From the NCBI RefSeq assembly GCF_001425045.1, contig NZ_LMDJ01000031.1, positions 1,768-65,767 on the forward strand: 64,000 nt of DNA, read 5' to 3'. Shown here in pieces: positions 1 through 8,107 of the stretch (positions are counted from its first letter, which is position 1; every line of letters starts with the position of its first letter). Source of the stretch: Massilia sp. Root351 (GTDB lineage Bacteria; Pseudomonadota; Gammaproteobacteria; Burkholderiales; Burkholderiaceae_D). The notes beneath the pieces were generated by a model. That model was not told where the DNA came from, made no database searches, and saw only the letters and a program-made list of their open reading frames with translations. The translations under genes and the position numbers were made by a program.

Positions 1-2019
1 GACCTGGGTGATGAAGTCCTTGTGCGCGGCGGCGGCGTCCTTGCTGGTGAGGGCTTGCTGCGCGGTGGCGGCGTCGCCCAGCTGCTTGGCCAGTTCCTCG
101 GCGGCCTTCAGCTGCGCCAGCGCTTCGGCGGTGTCCATCTGGGTGGAGGTGACGCCGCTGCCTTGCGCGTTGCGCGCGCTGGCGGTGAGCAGCACGCCTT
201 CGGCGCCGCGCAGCACGGCCCAGGCGTCGGTGCGCAGTTCGAAGCCGGCGCCGCGGTAGCTGCCGCGTTGCGCGGAGCCGGGCGCCTGCTGGACCAGGTA
301 GCCGAGGTTGAGCTGGGTGGCGGCGCTGCTGCTGGCGAGGCGCGTGCGGACCTGGCCGGGGGTGTCGTCCAGCTGCCACTGGCCGTAGCCGCTGCGGTCG
401 AAGTTGTGGCTGTGGATGCCGGAAATGGTGCCGGCGTGGTTTACGCCCGCATCCACGCCCGCCGCGAAGGGCGGCGCGTCGCTGCCGGTGTAGAGCTGGG
501 CCACCACCACCGGGCGGTCCATGTCGCCTTCGATGAAATCGACCAGCACTTCGGTGCCGATGCGCGGCGTGAACTGGGTGCCCCAGTTGGGCCCCGCCAG
601 CGCTTCGGCCACGCGCACCCAGGTGCCGGCGCGCTCGTCGCCGGGGGCGCTACCCTTGGCGTCGGTGTTGTGGGCCATGCCGCCGGCGTTGGCGCCTTCG
701 CCGCGCTGCCAGGCGAACTGCACGCGCACCTGGTGGTCGCGCGTGGTGGTGGAGATGGCGTCGGCCAGGCCGACCACGATGGCGGTCTGCGGGCCGAGCG
801 CGGTGCTGGCGTGCGGCGCGGCGGTGGCGGCGGGCACGATGGCGACGGCTTCGCGCACGCAGCCGAAGCTGTTGCGGTAGGTGCCGGCTTCCACGCCGAA
901 GGCGGGGCCGCCCTTGATCGATGCGTCGAAGTTGTTGCGCGCCTCGTGTTCCACCCACAGCACCTTGAAGCTGTTGGCGCCGCCGGCGTAGCGTTCGTGC
1001 TGGGCCAGCTGGAAGCTGTGGCCGTGGGCCAGGCGGCGCACGGCGCCGCTGCCTTCGAAGACCTTGTTGTTGAGCTCCAGCGCTTGCAGCATCAGCAGGC
1101 TGTGCGGGTCGGCGGCGCCGTGGCCGGTCTCTTTGCCACTGGCGATGCGCTCGCCGCTGCCGTCGTAGATGGCCAGCGCGGGCAGCTCGCCCGCGTCCAG
1201 GCTGGATTGCTGCTCGGCCGACGGCGCGAGCAACTGCGCCGGGTCCCAGCTGGCGATGCTGACGGCGTTGGGCTGCACCTGGCGACGCGCGGCGAAGCGG
1301 TCGATGGCGTCGTCGGTGTCGGTGGCGCGTACGCCGTGGAAGCGCAACTCGGCGCCGCCGGGCATGGCGGGGGCTTGCGCCTTGCTGTCGAAGATCACCA
1401 GCTTGTGCTTGGACTGGCCGTCGCCCTGATCACTTTCTGCGCCCGGAGGATCGTGCTCGAAGCGCCAGCTCAGGCCTTCGGAGGCCAGCAGGCGCTCGAA
1501 GAAGTCGAAGTCGCTTTCGCGGTACTGGGTGCAGATGGGGCGCGGCGCCAGTTCCTGCGTCACGTCGAAGGAGCAGCGCACCTGCGGGTAGTCCTGCAGC
1601 AGTTCGGTGACGATGTCCTGCGCGTTCTTGTCCTGGTAAATGTAGCTGTCGCGGCGCAGGCGCAGCAGCGCGAGCGCCGGTTCGAGCAGCAGGCGGTAGC
1701 GCGCTACGCCGCCGTCCGCGCCCAGCCAGGCCGCTTCGGTGCACAGGCCGTGCCAGGCGCGCTGGCTGCCGTCCGGTTGCAGCAGCGTGAGGGTGAGCTC
1801 TTCTCCGATGAACTGGTCGAGTTCCAGGTCGGTGGAGGTGCTGAGCGCGTGCACTTCGAAGGCGTACAGTTCGTTCACGCCCTCGCGCGCCGTGAAGTGC
1901 TCGGCCATCAGCGATTCGGGCAGGGCGCGCTCCTGCGCGCTGGCCAGCGTGAGCAGGCGGGCGTGCTGGCTCAGGCCCGTGCCGAACACGCCGAGCGCCG
2001 AAGTGAGCTGCGAGGCCAT
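1..2019 (-). CDS. vgrG: Type VI secretion spike protein VgrG, C-terminus beyond the window
   Basis: VgrG forms the trimeric spike on the T6SS tube and carries effectors. Reading leftward from an ATG at 2019 (MASQLTSALGVFG) I can translate 673 residues without a stop before the left edge. The N-terminal part has the phage gpD-like pattern shared by VgrGs (DSYIYQDKNAQDIVTELL, CTQYRESDFDFFERLLASEG). The gp5-like OB region follows (GTQFTPRIGTEVLVDFIEGD, then DRPVVVAQLYTG). After that comes the start of the DUF2345-type region (LRGAEGVLLTASA). The start codon overlaps the tssL stop in TGATG, so the gene is translationally coupled to tssL and tssK. Whether it carries a C-terminal effector domain cannot be seen here. 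Confidence 0.95.
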   Translation of the reverse strand, partial: MASQLTSALGVFGTGLSQHARLLTLASAQERALPESLMAEHFTAREGVNELYAFEVHALSTSTDLELDQFIGEELTLTLLQPDGSQRAWHGLCTEAAWLGADGGVARYRLLLEPALALLRLRRDSYIYQDKNAQDIVTELLQDYPQVRCSFDVTQELAPRPICTQYRESDFDFFERLLASEGLSWRFEHDPPGAESDQGDGQSKHKLVIFDSKAQAPAMPGGAELRFHGVRATDTDDAIDRFAARRQVQPNAVSIASWDPAQLLAPSAEQQSSLDAGELPALAIYDGSGERIASGKETGHGAADPHSLLMLQALELNNKVFEGSGAVRRLAHGHSFQLAQHERYAGGANSFKVLWVEHEARNNFDASIKGGPAFGVEAGTYRNSFGCVREAVAIVPAATAAPHASTALGPQTAIVVGLADAISTTTRDHQVRVQFAWQRGEGANAGGMAHNTDAKGSAPGDERAGTWVRVAEALAGPNWGTQFTPRIGTEVLVDFIEGDMDRPVVVAQLYTGSDAPPFAAGVDAGVNHAGTISGIHSHNFDRSGYGQWQLDDTPGQVRTRLASSSAATQLNLGYLVQQAPGSAQRGSYRGAGFELRTDAWAVLRGAEGVLLTASARNAQGSGVTSTQMDTAEALAQLKAAEELAKQLGDAATAQQALTSKDAAAAHKDFITQV

Positions 2020-2798
2020 CAGGGCAGCGTGATGGTGAGGTTGGCCACGCGCGGCGCCATTTTCACGACGTCGTTATAGGCGTGCAGGCGCTCGTCGGTG
2101 TGGCGGCCCAGCGAGGTGCGCAGGCCGATGTAGCCCAGCACGCACACCAGCGCGAACACGGAGCACAGCACCCACAGCGGCAAGTCGCTGCGCAGCTTGT
2201 GCGCCACCTGGTCCGGGCGCTCGGCGTGCGGCGCGAAGCCGCCGCGCTTGCCCTTCATCTGGGCGATTTCGTCGCCCAGGCGGCTGGTCAGGTAGGTCAG
2301 CTTTTCCGAGCCTTCCAGGATGTAGCGGCCCTGGAAGCCCAGCAGCAAGCACATATGGAACACTTCCAGCGCCTGCACGTGGGCGGCGCCGCGCGCGCGC
2401 AGTGCTTCCAGGCGGATGTAGAAGTTTTCGCCGGCCAGCTGGTCGCCGAACAGCTGCAGCTGCAGCGGACGGCGTTCCCACGCGTCGCGGATGGAATAGG
2501 GCGAGCGCAGGATGATCTCGTCCACCGCCGCGCAGAAGGCGTACTTGGCGGCGTCGATGTCGTCCGGCGAGGCGTTGTGCTTGCGCGCGTTGCGGCCGAA
2601 TTCATCCAGGAACTGGGTCATCTTCGCGGCGAAGTCGGCGTTGTCCTGCGGACCGCTGCCGTTCTTCAGCATGAACAGGGCGTAGAAGCCGTCATACATC
2701 AGGTCTTGCAGCGATTGCGGCTTGTTCGACGCCGGCGCGGCTGGTGCGCCGGACGAAAACAGGGAAGGTGCGAGGGAAGGTGCAGCCACGTTGCTCAT
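2019..2798 (-). CDS. tssL: T6SS inner-membrane protein TssL (DotU/IcmH family)
   Basis: TssL is the cytoplasmic-hook subunit of the T6SS membrane complex and contacts TssM and the baseplate protein TssK. The 259-residue product has the DotU domain (LQDLMYDGFYALFMLKNG at the start, FCAAVDEIILRSP, LLGFQGRYILEG). It ends with one transmembrane segment (LPLWVLCSVFALVCVLGYIG, about residues 203-222) and a short tail. It lacks the periplasmic OmpA-type peptidoglycan-binding domain found on long TssL proteins. The separate OmpA protein at 15872-16654 may supply that function, which is an inference. It lies 16 bp after tssK and overlaps vgrG. The family assignment is secure. Confidence 0.96.
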   Translation of the reverse strand: MSNVAAPSLAPSLFSSGAPAAPASNKPQSLQDLMYDGFYALFMLKNGSGPQDNADFAAKMTQFLDEFGRNARKHNASPDDIDAAKYAFCAAVDEIILRSPYSIRDAWERRPLQLQLFGDQLAGENFYIRLEALRARGAAHVQALEVFHMCLLLGFQGRYILEGSEKLTYLTSRLGDEIAQMKGKRGGFAPHAERPDQVAHKLRSDLPLWVLCSVFALVCVLGYIGLRTSLGRHTDERLHAYNDVVKMAPRVANLTITLP

Positions 2799-2814
2799 GT
2801 TGTTTGGTCTCCGC

Positions 2815-4164
2815 TCAGGAAGTAACGGCCAGCAGGTCCAGCTTCAAATCGCGCAGGCCGGACGGCACATAGATGGAAATCGATTGGGCTTGCAGCATGC
2901 GTTCGTACATCTGGCCCTTGCCTTCGACGGCGAAATAGCAGGCGTCCGGCCGCACCGGGATGGCGGCGGGCACTTGCGGCGCGTGCTGGATGCGCACCCC
3001 CGGCATGGCCGACAGCACGAATTTTTCCACGTCGTCCGGCGCGCCGATCTTGAAGCGCAGCGGCACCACGTCCACCAGTTCCACCGCCAGCAGGTCGGCC
3101 GAGACGGCCAGGTAGAAGGTGGTCTTGTCGTCGATCTTGCCGCTGTCGAGCATGCCGTGGTGGTAGGACGGCTTGATTTCGTTGAGCGCGATGGCGAAGT
3201 ATTTGGACGAGATCACCGTGTCCAGCAGTTCGCGGATGATCTGGTGCAGGCGCGCGAAGGCGGGCCCGGGATCGGCGTGCTGGTAGGGCGGCAGGTCGGA
3301 CAGGGTCCAGCTCTTGGAGAACGTCATCAGCGCGCCGGCCAGCGACAGCAGCTGCTCGTACAGGCGTTCCGGGTGCAGCGCCGGGTGGTGGAAGTAGTGC
3401 GTCAGGCCGGCGAAGGCGGTGCTGGCGGTGTGCAGCAGCCAGAACGAGGACATGTCGCCGGAACGGAATTCGATCACGTGGCGGCTCGGTTCGCGGTGGT
3501 GGCCTTGCAGCGCGCTGACCTTGGCCTGCAGCGCGTCGATCAGGCGGCGCAGTTGCAGGAACAGCAGCGGCGCGCTGCGGATCGACAGCGACGGCGGCAC
3601 GAAGGACGGATCCAGCTCGAAGCCGCCGCTGGCCGCGCGGCGCAGGCGCAGCAGCGGGAAATGGGTGTAGGAGTCGCGCGGTTCGTGGTCCGGCACCAGG
3701 CGCACGGCTTTTTTCAGGTAGCTCAGCTGGGCTTGCGCCGCCTGCGTGTACAGGTCCGGCGTGTCGGCGTTGGACTGCACGAAGCGCACGCCGCTGCTGC
3801 CCGGGCCGTTCTGGCCGGCCATGCCGAAGTTGCCGCCGAAGGGCTTGAAGGCGGGCAGGGCGGCGTAGAAGGTCACGCTTTGCTGGTTTTGCGGCAGCTG
3901 GCTCAGGTCCACCGTGTCCGGCAGTTCGTCCACGCCGGGCGCGTCATACAGCTCGCCGTCCTGGAAGCGCAGCGTCAGCTCGAGCAGGCGCAGCGCGTTG
4001 TTGGCCAGCGCTTCGCGGTCAATCTCGATCTGATTTACGCCCCAGGCGTAGGGGTGCAGGGCCTTCACGCTCTCGTGCAGACGGTGTTCGTGGTAGCGGT
4101 CCTGCTGCTGAAAATGCTGTGGCCGCAGGAACAATCCCTCGCCCCAAAGTACCTTGTTTGTCAT
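2815..4164 (-). CDS. tssK: T6SS baseplate subunit TssK
   Basis: TssK is the adaptor that links the phage-like baseplate (TssEFG-VgrG) to the TssL/TssM membrane complex. The 449-residue protein opens with the very typical VLWGEGLFLRPQHFQQQDRY and keeps the expected length (about 445 residues). It is the first gene of a leftward unit tssK-tssL-vgrG. It is divergent from the tssBC operon across a 218-bp AT-rich region, from which both units are presumably expressed. The start ATG at 4164 opens directly into the conserved N-terminus. Confidence 0.97.
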   Translation of the reverse strand: MTNKVLWGEGLFLRPQHFQQQDRYHEHRLHESVKALHPYAWGVNQIEIDREALANNALRLLELTLRFQDGELYDAPGVDELPDTVDLSQLPQNQQSVTFYAALPAFKPFGGNFGMAGQNGPGSSGVRFVQSNADTPDLYTQAAQAQLSYLKKAVRLVPDHEPRDSYTHFPLLRLRRAASGGFELDPSFVPPSLSIRSAPLLFLQLRRLIDALQAKVSALQGHHREPSRHVIEFRSGDMSSFWLLHTASTAFAGLTHYFHHPALHPERLYEQLLSLAGALMTFSKSWTLSDLPPYQHADPGPAFARLHQIIRELLDTVISSKYFAIALNEIKPSYHHGMLDSGKIDDKTTFYLAVSADLLAVELVDVVPLRFKIGAPDDVEKFVLSAMPGVRIQHAPQVPAAIPVRPDACYFAVEGKGQMYERMLQAQSISIYVPSGLRDLKLDLLAVTS

Positions 4165-4382
4165 GTTATCAAAACAGAAATTTTATAAGTAGCAGAACAC
4201 TAACATTTCTTTAGGAAACATGTCGCAAGCAAGCGCGGCAATCGTGCGCAGCCTTAAAAATAAGCAAGTTTCCCGGTGAAATTCAATTGAACGCACACAA
4301 AAATAAATTTCTGATAATGTGTCGGCGAAGTAACAAGTTAGCAATTGAATATCTCTTTTTTGCAAGTCAGTCCGAGGAAAGC
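4165..4382. promoter_or_regulatory. Divergent T6SS promoter region with a TTTCTGATAA motif
   Basis: This AT-rich 218-bp gap separates divergent tssK and the TPR lipoprotein gene. TTTCTGATAA at 4308-4317 is identical to a 10-mer upstream of the leftward gene at 29909 and differs by one base from TTTCTGACAA upstream of tagX. Here the 6-mer located 17 bp away in the other two copies (TATACT on the minus strand) is not conserved, so this may be a regulator half of the element only. A 60-codon open frame across it is not convincing as a gene. Confidence 0.5.
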
Positions 4383-4976
4383 ATGAAACCTGTACATACC
4401 CTGCGCCGCCTGGCCGGCGCTACCAGCTGCGCGGTCATCCTGAGCGCGTGCAACACGGTGCCGCAAGTGCCGGAGATTCCGAAGCCGACCGTCAGCGCGC
4501 TGATGGAAAAGGCCAGCCAGGCAGCCTCGTCCGGTCAAAAGGAACAGGCCGTGACGCTGTGGAAACAGACCGCCGCCGCTTTCCCGGCTGAAAAAGCGCC
4601 CTGGGTCAGCATTGCCCAGACGCGCTACGACGCCGGTCAGTACGGCGAAGCCATCGTGAGCGCGCAGGAAATCCTGGTGCGCGACCCGAACGACCAGCTG
4701 GCCAACAGCATCATCGCGATCAGCGGCCTGCGCCTGTCGACGCGCGCGCTGGCCGACCTGAGCCGCCAGAACAACCTGAGCGGACCGCTGCGCACCGAGT
4801 CGCAAGACCTGGCCAAGCTGCTGCGCGAGAGCCTGGGCGAAACCGTGCTGGTGCCGCCGCAGGCGGCGCAGGCCTCGGCCGCCAAGCCGCCGGCTGCACG
4901 CGGCGGCACCGTCAAGAAGGGCGCCGCCAAGGCGCGCCAGGAGTCCAGCGCCGATCCGTTCAGCGGCCTGAAATAA
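4383..4976 (+). CDS. T6SS-associated TPR lipoprotein
   Basis: This is a predicted outer-membrane lipoprotein of 197 residues. The signal peptide ends in a lipobox (VILSACN, Cys at about residue 23). It is followed by two TPR-like helix pairs (QEQAVTLWKQTAAAFP-like and GQYGEAIVSAQEILVRDPND) and a basic, Ala-rich tail (KKGAAKARQ). The ATG at 4383 has a GAGGA ribosome site. It opens the tssB-clpV operon. It sits where a TssJ lipoprotein is often encoded, but it has TPR repeats rather than a TssJ-type beta-sandwich. It could scaffold the membrane complex or serve the outer-membrane step. The exact role is unknown. Confidence 0.8.
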   Translation: MKPVHTLRRLAGATSCAVILSACNTVPQVPEIPKPTVSALMEKASQAASSGQKEQAVTLWKQTAAAFPAEKAPWVSIAQTRYDAGQYGEAIVSAQEILVRDPNDQLANSIIAISGLRLSTRALADLSRQNNLSGPLRTESQDLAKLLRESLGETVLVPPQAAQASAAKPPAARGGTVKKGAAKARQESSADPFSGLK

Positions 4977-5004
4977 CCCGTAACCAGTCGAACAGGGGAA
5001 AACC

Positions 5005-5514
5005 ATGTCTAAAAGTGAAAGTGTCCAAAAGCGCCTGACCAAGGTGCGTCCGCCGCGCGTGCAGATGAGCTACGACGTTGAGATCGGCGACGCCATCGAG
5101 AGCAAGGAACTGCCCTTCGTGATGGGCGTCGTGGGCGATTTCGGCGGCAACTCGGAAGTGGAGCAAAAGCGCCTGAAGGAACGCAAGTTCGTCGGCATCG
5201 ACCGCGACAACTTCGACGAAGTGATGAAGGGCGTGGAACCGCGCGCCGCCTACCGCGTGGCCAATGAGCTGGGCCAGGACGGCGGCCAGTTCGCGGTGGA
5301 CCTGAAGTTCAAGTCGATGGAGGACTTCCGTCCCGAATCCGTGGTGCAGCAGGTGGAGCCGCTGCGCAAGCTGCTGGAAGCGCGCACCAAGCTGGCCGAC
5401 CTGCGCAACAAGCTGGCCGGCAACGACAAGCTGGAAGACATCCTGAACGATGTGTTGAGCAGCACCGAAAAACTGGCGCAGCTGAGCGGCGCCAAGCCTG
5501 AAGCAAAGGAATAA
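5005..5514 (+). CDS. tssB: T6SS contractile sheath small subunit TssB
   Basis: TssB (VipA) interlocks with TssC to form the contractile sheath around the Hcp tube. The 169-residue protein has the family N-terminus (KVRPPRVQMSYDVEIGDA) and the FVGIDRDNFDEVM segment, at the usual length. An AGGGGA ribosome site lies just upstream of the ATG at 5005. The gene is 28 bp after the TPR lipoprotein and 3 bp before tssC, so the sheath subunits are co-translated. ClpV, encoded at the end of the same operon, recycles this sheath. Confidence 0.97.
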   Translation: MSKSESVQKRLTKVRPPRVQMSYDVEIGDAIESKELPFVMGVVGDFGGNSEVEQKRLKERKFVGIDRDNFDEVMKGVEPRAAYRVANELGQDGGQFAVDLKFKSMEDFRPESVVQQVEPLRKLLEARTKLADLRNKLAGNDKLEDILNDVLSSTEKLAQLSGAKPEAKE

Positions 5515-5517
5515 GCC

Positions 5518-7002
5518 ATGTCCGCCCAATTGAGCCCGAACGCCGTTCCCGCCCCGGCGCTGGAATCGGCCCTGCTGGACCAGATCGTCGAGCAGAGCAA
5601 GGTTGCCAAGTCCAGCGTGGAGCATGCGCGCGCCAAGGACCTGATTTCCGAACTGGTGAACCAGGTCATGGAGGGCACGGTGGTCGTGTCCGACAACCTG
5701 GCCGCCACCATCGACGCCCGCGTGGCCGAGCTGGACCGCGTGATCTCGGCGCAGCTGTCGGCCGTGATGCACGCGCCGGAATTCCAGAAGCTGGAAAGCA
5801 GCTGGACCGGCCTGCACTACCTGGTGAAGAACAGCTCCACCGGCACCAACATGAAGATCAAGCTGCTCAACGCGACCAAGAAGGAGCTGGTCAAGGACTT
5901 CCAGAGCGCGCTGGAATTCGATCAGAGCACCATGTTCAAGAAGGTCTACGAGGAAGAGTTCGGCACCTTCGGCGGCGCCCCGTTCGGCGCGCTGCTGGGC
6001 GACTTCGAGATCACCCGCCAGCCGGAAGACATGTACTTCATCGAGCAGATGTCGCACATCGCCGCCGCCGCGCACGCGCCTTTCATCAGCGCCGCGTCGC
6101 CGGAACTGTTCGGCCTGGACACTTATAGCGACCTGGGCAAGCCGCGCGACCTGTCGAAAGTGTTCGACACGGTGGAATACACCAAGTGGAAGTCGTTCCG
6201 CGAATCGGAAGACTCGCGCTACGTTGGCCTGACGCTGCCGCGCTTCCTGGGCCGCCTGCCGTTCAACCCGGCCGACGGCGCCACTACCGAAGGCTTCAAT
6301 TTCGTCGAGGACGTGGACGGCACCGACCACCAGAAATACTTGTGGTGCAACGCGGCGTACGCCTTCGGCACCAAGCTGACCTCGGCCTTCGAGGACTTCG
6401 GCTGGTGCGCGGCGATCCGCGGCGTGGAAGGCGGCGGCCTGGTGGAAGACCTGCCGACCCACACCTTCAAGACCGATGAAGGCGAAGTGGCGCTCAAGTG
6501 CCCGACCGAAATCGCCATCACCGACCGCCGTGAGAAGGAGCTGAGCGACCTCGGTTTCATCTCGCTGGTGCACTGCAAGAACACGGACTACGCGGCCTTC
6601 TTCGGCGCGCAGTCGGCCCAAAAGGCCAAGAAATACAACACCGACGCGGCTAACGCCAACGCGGTGCTGTCGGCGCAGCTGCAGTACATCTTCGCCGTGT
6701 CGCGCATTGCGCACTACATGAAAGCCATGATGCGGGACAAGATCGGCAGCTTCGCTGCCGCCTCCAACGTGGAGGACTTCCTGAACCGCTGGCTGACGCA
6801 GTACGTGCTGCTCGACGATAACGCAACGCAGGAACAGAAGGCCCAGTTCCCGCTGCGGGAAGCGTCGGTGCAGGTGGCGGAGGTGCCGGGACGGCCAGGC
6901 GTTTATCGCGCCGTGTCGTTCCTGCGCCCCCACTTCCAGCTCGACGAGCTTTCTGTTTCGCTCCGATTGGTCGCGGAGCTGCCTGCTTCGACCAAATCCT
7001 GA
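5518..7002 (+). CDS. tssC: T6SS contractile sheath large subunit TssC
   Basis: TssC (VipB) is the large sheath subunit. The 494-residue protein matches the family length and its hallmark motifs: LESSWTGLHYLV at about residues 93-104, the FGALLGDFEI region near residue 160 and the C-terminal PGVYRAVSFLRPHFQLDELS. It carries a normal ribosome site (AAAGGAA) and starts 3 bp after tssB. The downstream gap to hcp is 47 bp and shows no strong terminator, so the operon probably continues. Confidence 0.97.
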   Translation: MSAQLSPNAVPAPALESALLDQIVEQSKVAKSSVEHARAKDLISELVNQVMEGTVVVSDNLAATIDARVAELDRVISAQLSAVMHAPEFQKLESSWTGLHYLVKNSSTGTNMKIKLLNATKKELVKDFQSALEFDQSTMFKKVYEEEFGTFGGAPFGALLGDFEITRQPEDMYFIEQMSHIAAAAHAPFISAASPELFGLDTYSDLGKPRDLSKVFDTVEYTKWKSFRESEDSRYVGLTLPRFLGRLPFNPADGATTEGFNFVEDVDGTDHQKYLWCNAAYAFGTKLTSAFEDFGWCAAIRGVEGGGLVEDLPTHTFKTDEGEVALKCPTEIAITDRREKELSDLGFISLVHCKNTDYAAFFGAQSAQKAKKYNTDAANANAVLSAQLQYIFAVSRIAHYMKAMMRDKIGSFAAASNVEDFLNRWLTQYVLLDDNATQEQKAQFPLREASVQVAEVPGRPGVYRAVSFLRPHFQLDELSVSLRLVAELPASTKS

Positions 7003-7049
7003 CGCATCATTTTTACCCGTTAAGTCCATCACCAACTGAAAGGAATACC

Positions 7050-7541
7050 ATGGCAATCGACGTCTACCTGCAAATCGACGGTATCAAAGGCGAGTCCACC
7101 GACAACGCACACAAAGACTGGATCGAAGTCAAATCCGTCCAGTTCGAAGTGCTGCAGCCTAAGTCGGCTACCGCGTCGACCGGCGGCGGCCACACCGCCG
7201 AGCGTACCGAACACAAAGACATCGTCGTGCACAAGCTGGCCGACCTGGCCACGCCTATCCTGCTGCAGACCTGCTCCTCGGGCAAAACCATTCCGAAGGC
7301 AAAGCTGGAATTCCTGCGCGCCGACGGCCAGGGCGAGCGCATCAAGTACTTCGAAATCGAACTGGAAAACGTGCTGATCGGCTCCGTCGCTCCCGCTATC
7401 GCTGAAGGCAATATCCTGAGCGAAGACGTGTCGATCAAGTACTCGAAAGTGAAGTGGAAGTACACCCAGCAAAAGGTCGGCGGCGGCTCCGGTGGCAACA
7501 CATCGGGCGGCTGGGACCTGTCGGCCAACAAGACGGCCTAA
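7050..7541 (+). CDS. hcp: T6SS tube protein Hcp (TssD)
   Basis: Hcp forms hexameric rings that stack into the inner tube expelled by sheath contraction. It is also a chaperone for small effectors. The 163-residue protein starts MAIDVYLQIDGIKGES and contains the conserved VHKLADLATPILLQTCSSGK and YFEIELENVLI stretches. The C-terminus is Gly/Ser-rich with WDLSANKTA, common among betaproteobacterial Hcp1 proteins. A strong AAAGGAAT ribosome site precedes the ATG at 7050, as expected for a very abundant product. Confidence 0.97.
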   Translation: MAIDVYLQIDGIKGESTDNAHKDWIEVKSVQFEVLQPKSATASTGGGHTAERTEHKDIVVHKLADLATPILLQTCSSGKTIPKAKLEFLRADGQGERIKYFEIELENVLIGSVAPAIAEGNILSEDVSIKYSKVKWKYTQQKVGGGSGGNTSGGWDLSANKTA

Positions 7542-7596
7542 GCATGTGCAGCATGGTCAACCAGCCTAGCCAGCAGCCGCGCTGCCAGGGACTGCC

Positions 7597-8106
7597 ATGG
7601 CAGTGAAGGGTTACACGCCAGGGCTGTTTGACCGGCTCCTTGACGAGCCAACGCACGGTGCCGGAAGTGGCAGCACATCGGGCACCGTTGCGCGGCTATC
7701 CATCGAGGAGATGAAGGACGCGGTGGCACGCGACCTGGAAGCATTGCTCAACACCCGCGCCGTGGTGCGCGAGGATTTGCTGAAGCGTTTTCCGGAGTGC
7801 GGCCGCTCCATCGCCAGTTACGGCCTGAGCGACTTCGCCGGGCTGTCGCTGTCGAGCACCGACGACCGCGCCTATATTTGCCGCGCGCTGGAACGCGCCA
7901 TCCTGCGCCACGAGCCGCGCCTGCGCAACGTGCAGGCTTCGCTGGAAGTGCGCGAGGGCGCCATCAACCGCCTCGGCTTCAACATCACCGCGCTGCTGGT
8001 TGCCAGCGCCACCCAGGAACCCGTCAATTTCGACGCAGTGCTGCAACCATCGAGCCTGCATTACACCATCAGCAAGGCGCGCCGCGCGGCGCAGCCAGGA
8101 GCCTGA
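7597..8106 (+). CDS. tssE: T6SS baseplate wedge protein TssE (gp25-like)
   Basis: TssE is the phage gp25-like wedge component that starts sheath polymerisation. The 169-residue protein opens GYTPGLFDRLLDEP and keeps the gp25 segment (AILRHEPRLRNVQASLEV). The Glu-Pro-Arg-Leu piece is the signature of the family. It lies 55 bp after hcp. Its stop codon is followed one base later by the TTG start of tssF, and the tssF ribosome site lies inside the end of tssE. Confidence 0.95.
   Translation: MAVKGYTPGLFDRLLDEPTHGAGSGSTSGTVARLSIEEMKDAVARDLEALLNTRAVVREDLLKRFPECGRSIASYGLSDFAGLSLSSTDDRAYICRALERAILRHEPRLRNVQASLEVREGAINRLGFNITALLVASATQEPVNFDAVLQPSSLHYTISKARRAAQPGA
8097..8101 (+). promoter_or_regulatory. 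Ribosome site that sets the TTG start of tssF
   Basis: AGGAG lies six bases before TTG at 8108, inside the last codons of tssE. No ATG fits the conserved TssF N-terminus, so this site decides for a TTG start and implies coupled translation. Confidence 0.75.
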
Positions 8107-8107
8107 C

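Noticed and set aside
22-2079. A long rightward open frame opposite vgrG
   Set aside because: It reads antisense to a clear VgrG and its product has biased Gly/Ala/Val/Arg composition without any motif. High GC keeps such shadow frames open.
4183-4365. 60-codon leftward frame between tssK and the TPR lipoprotein
   Set aside because: It has no ribosome site or known motif and covers the divergent promoter region.
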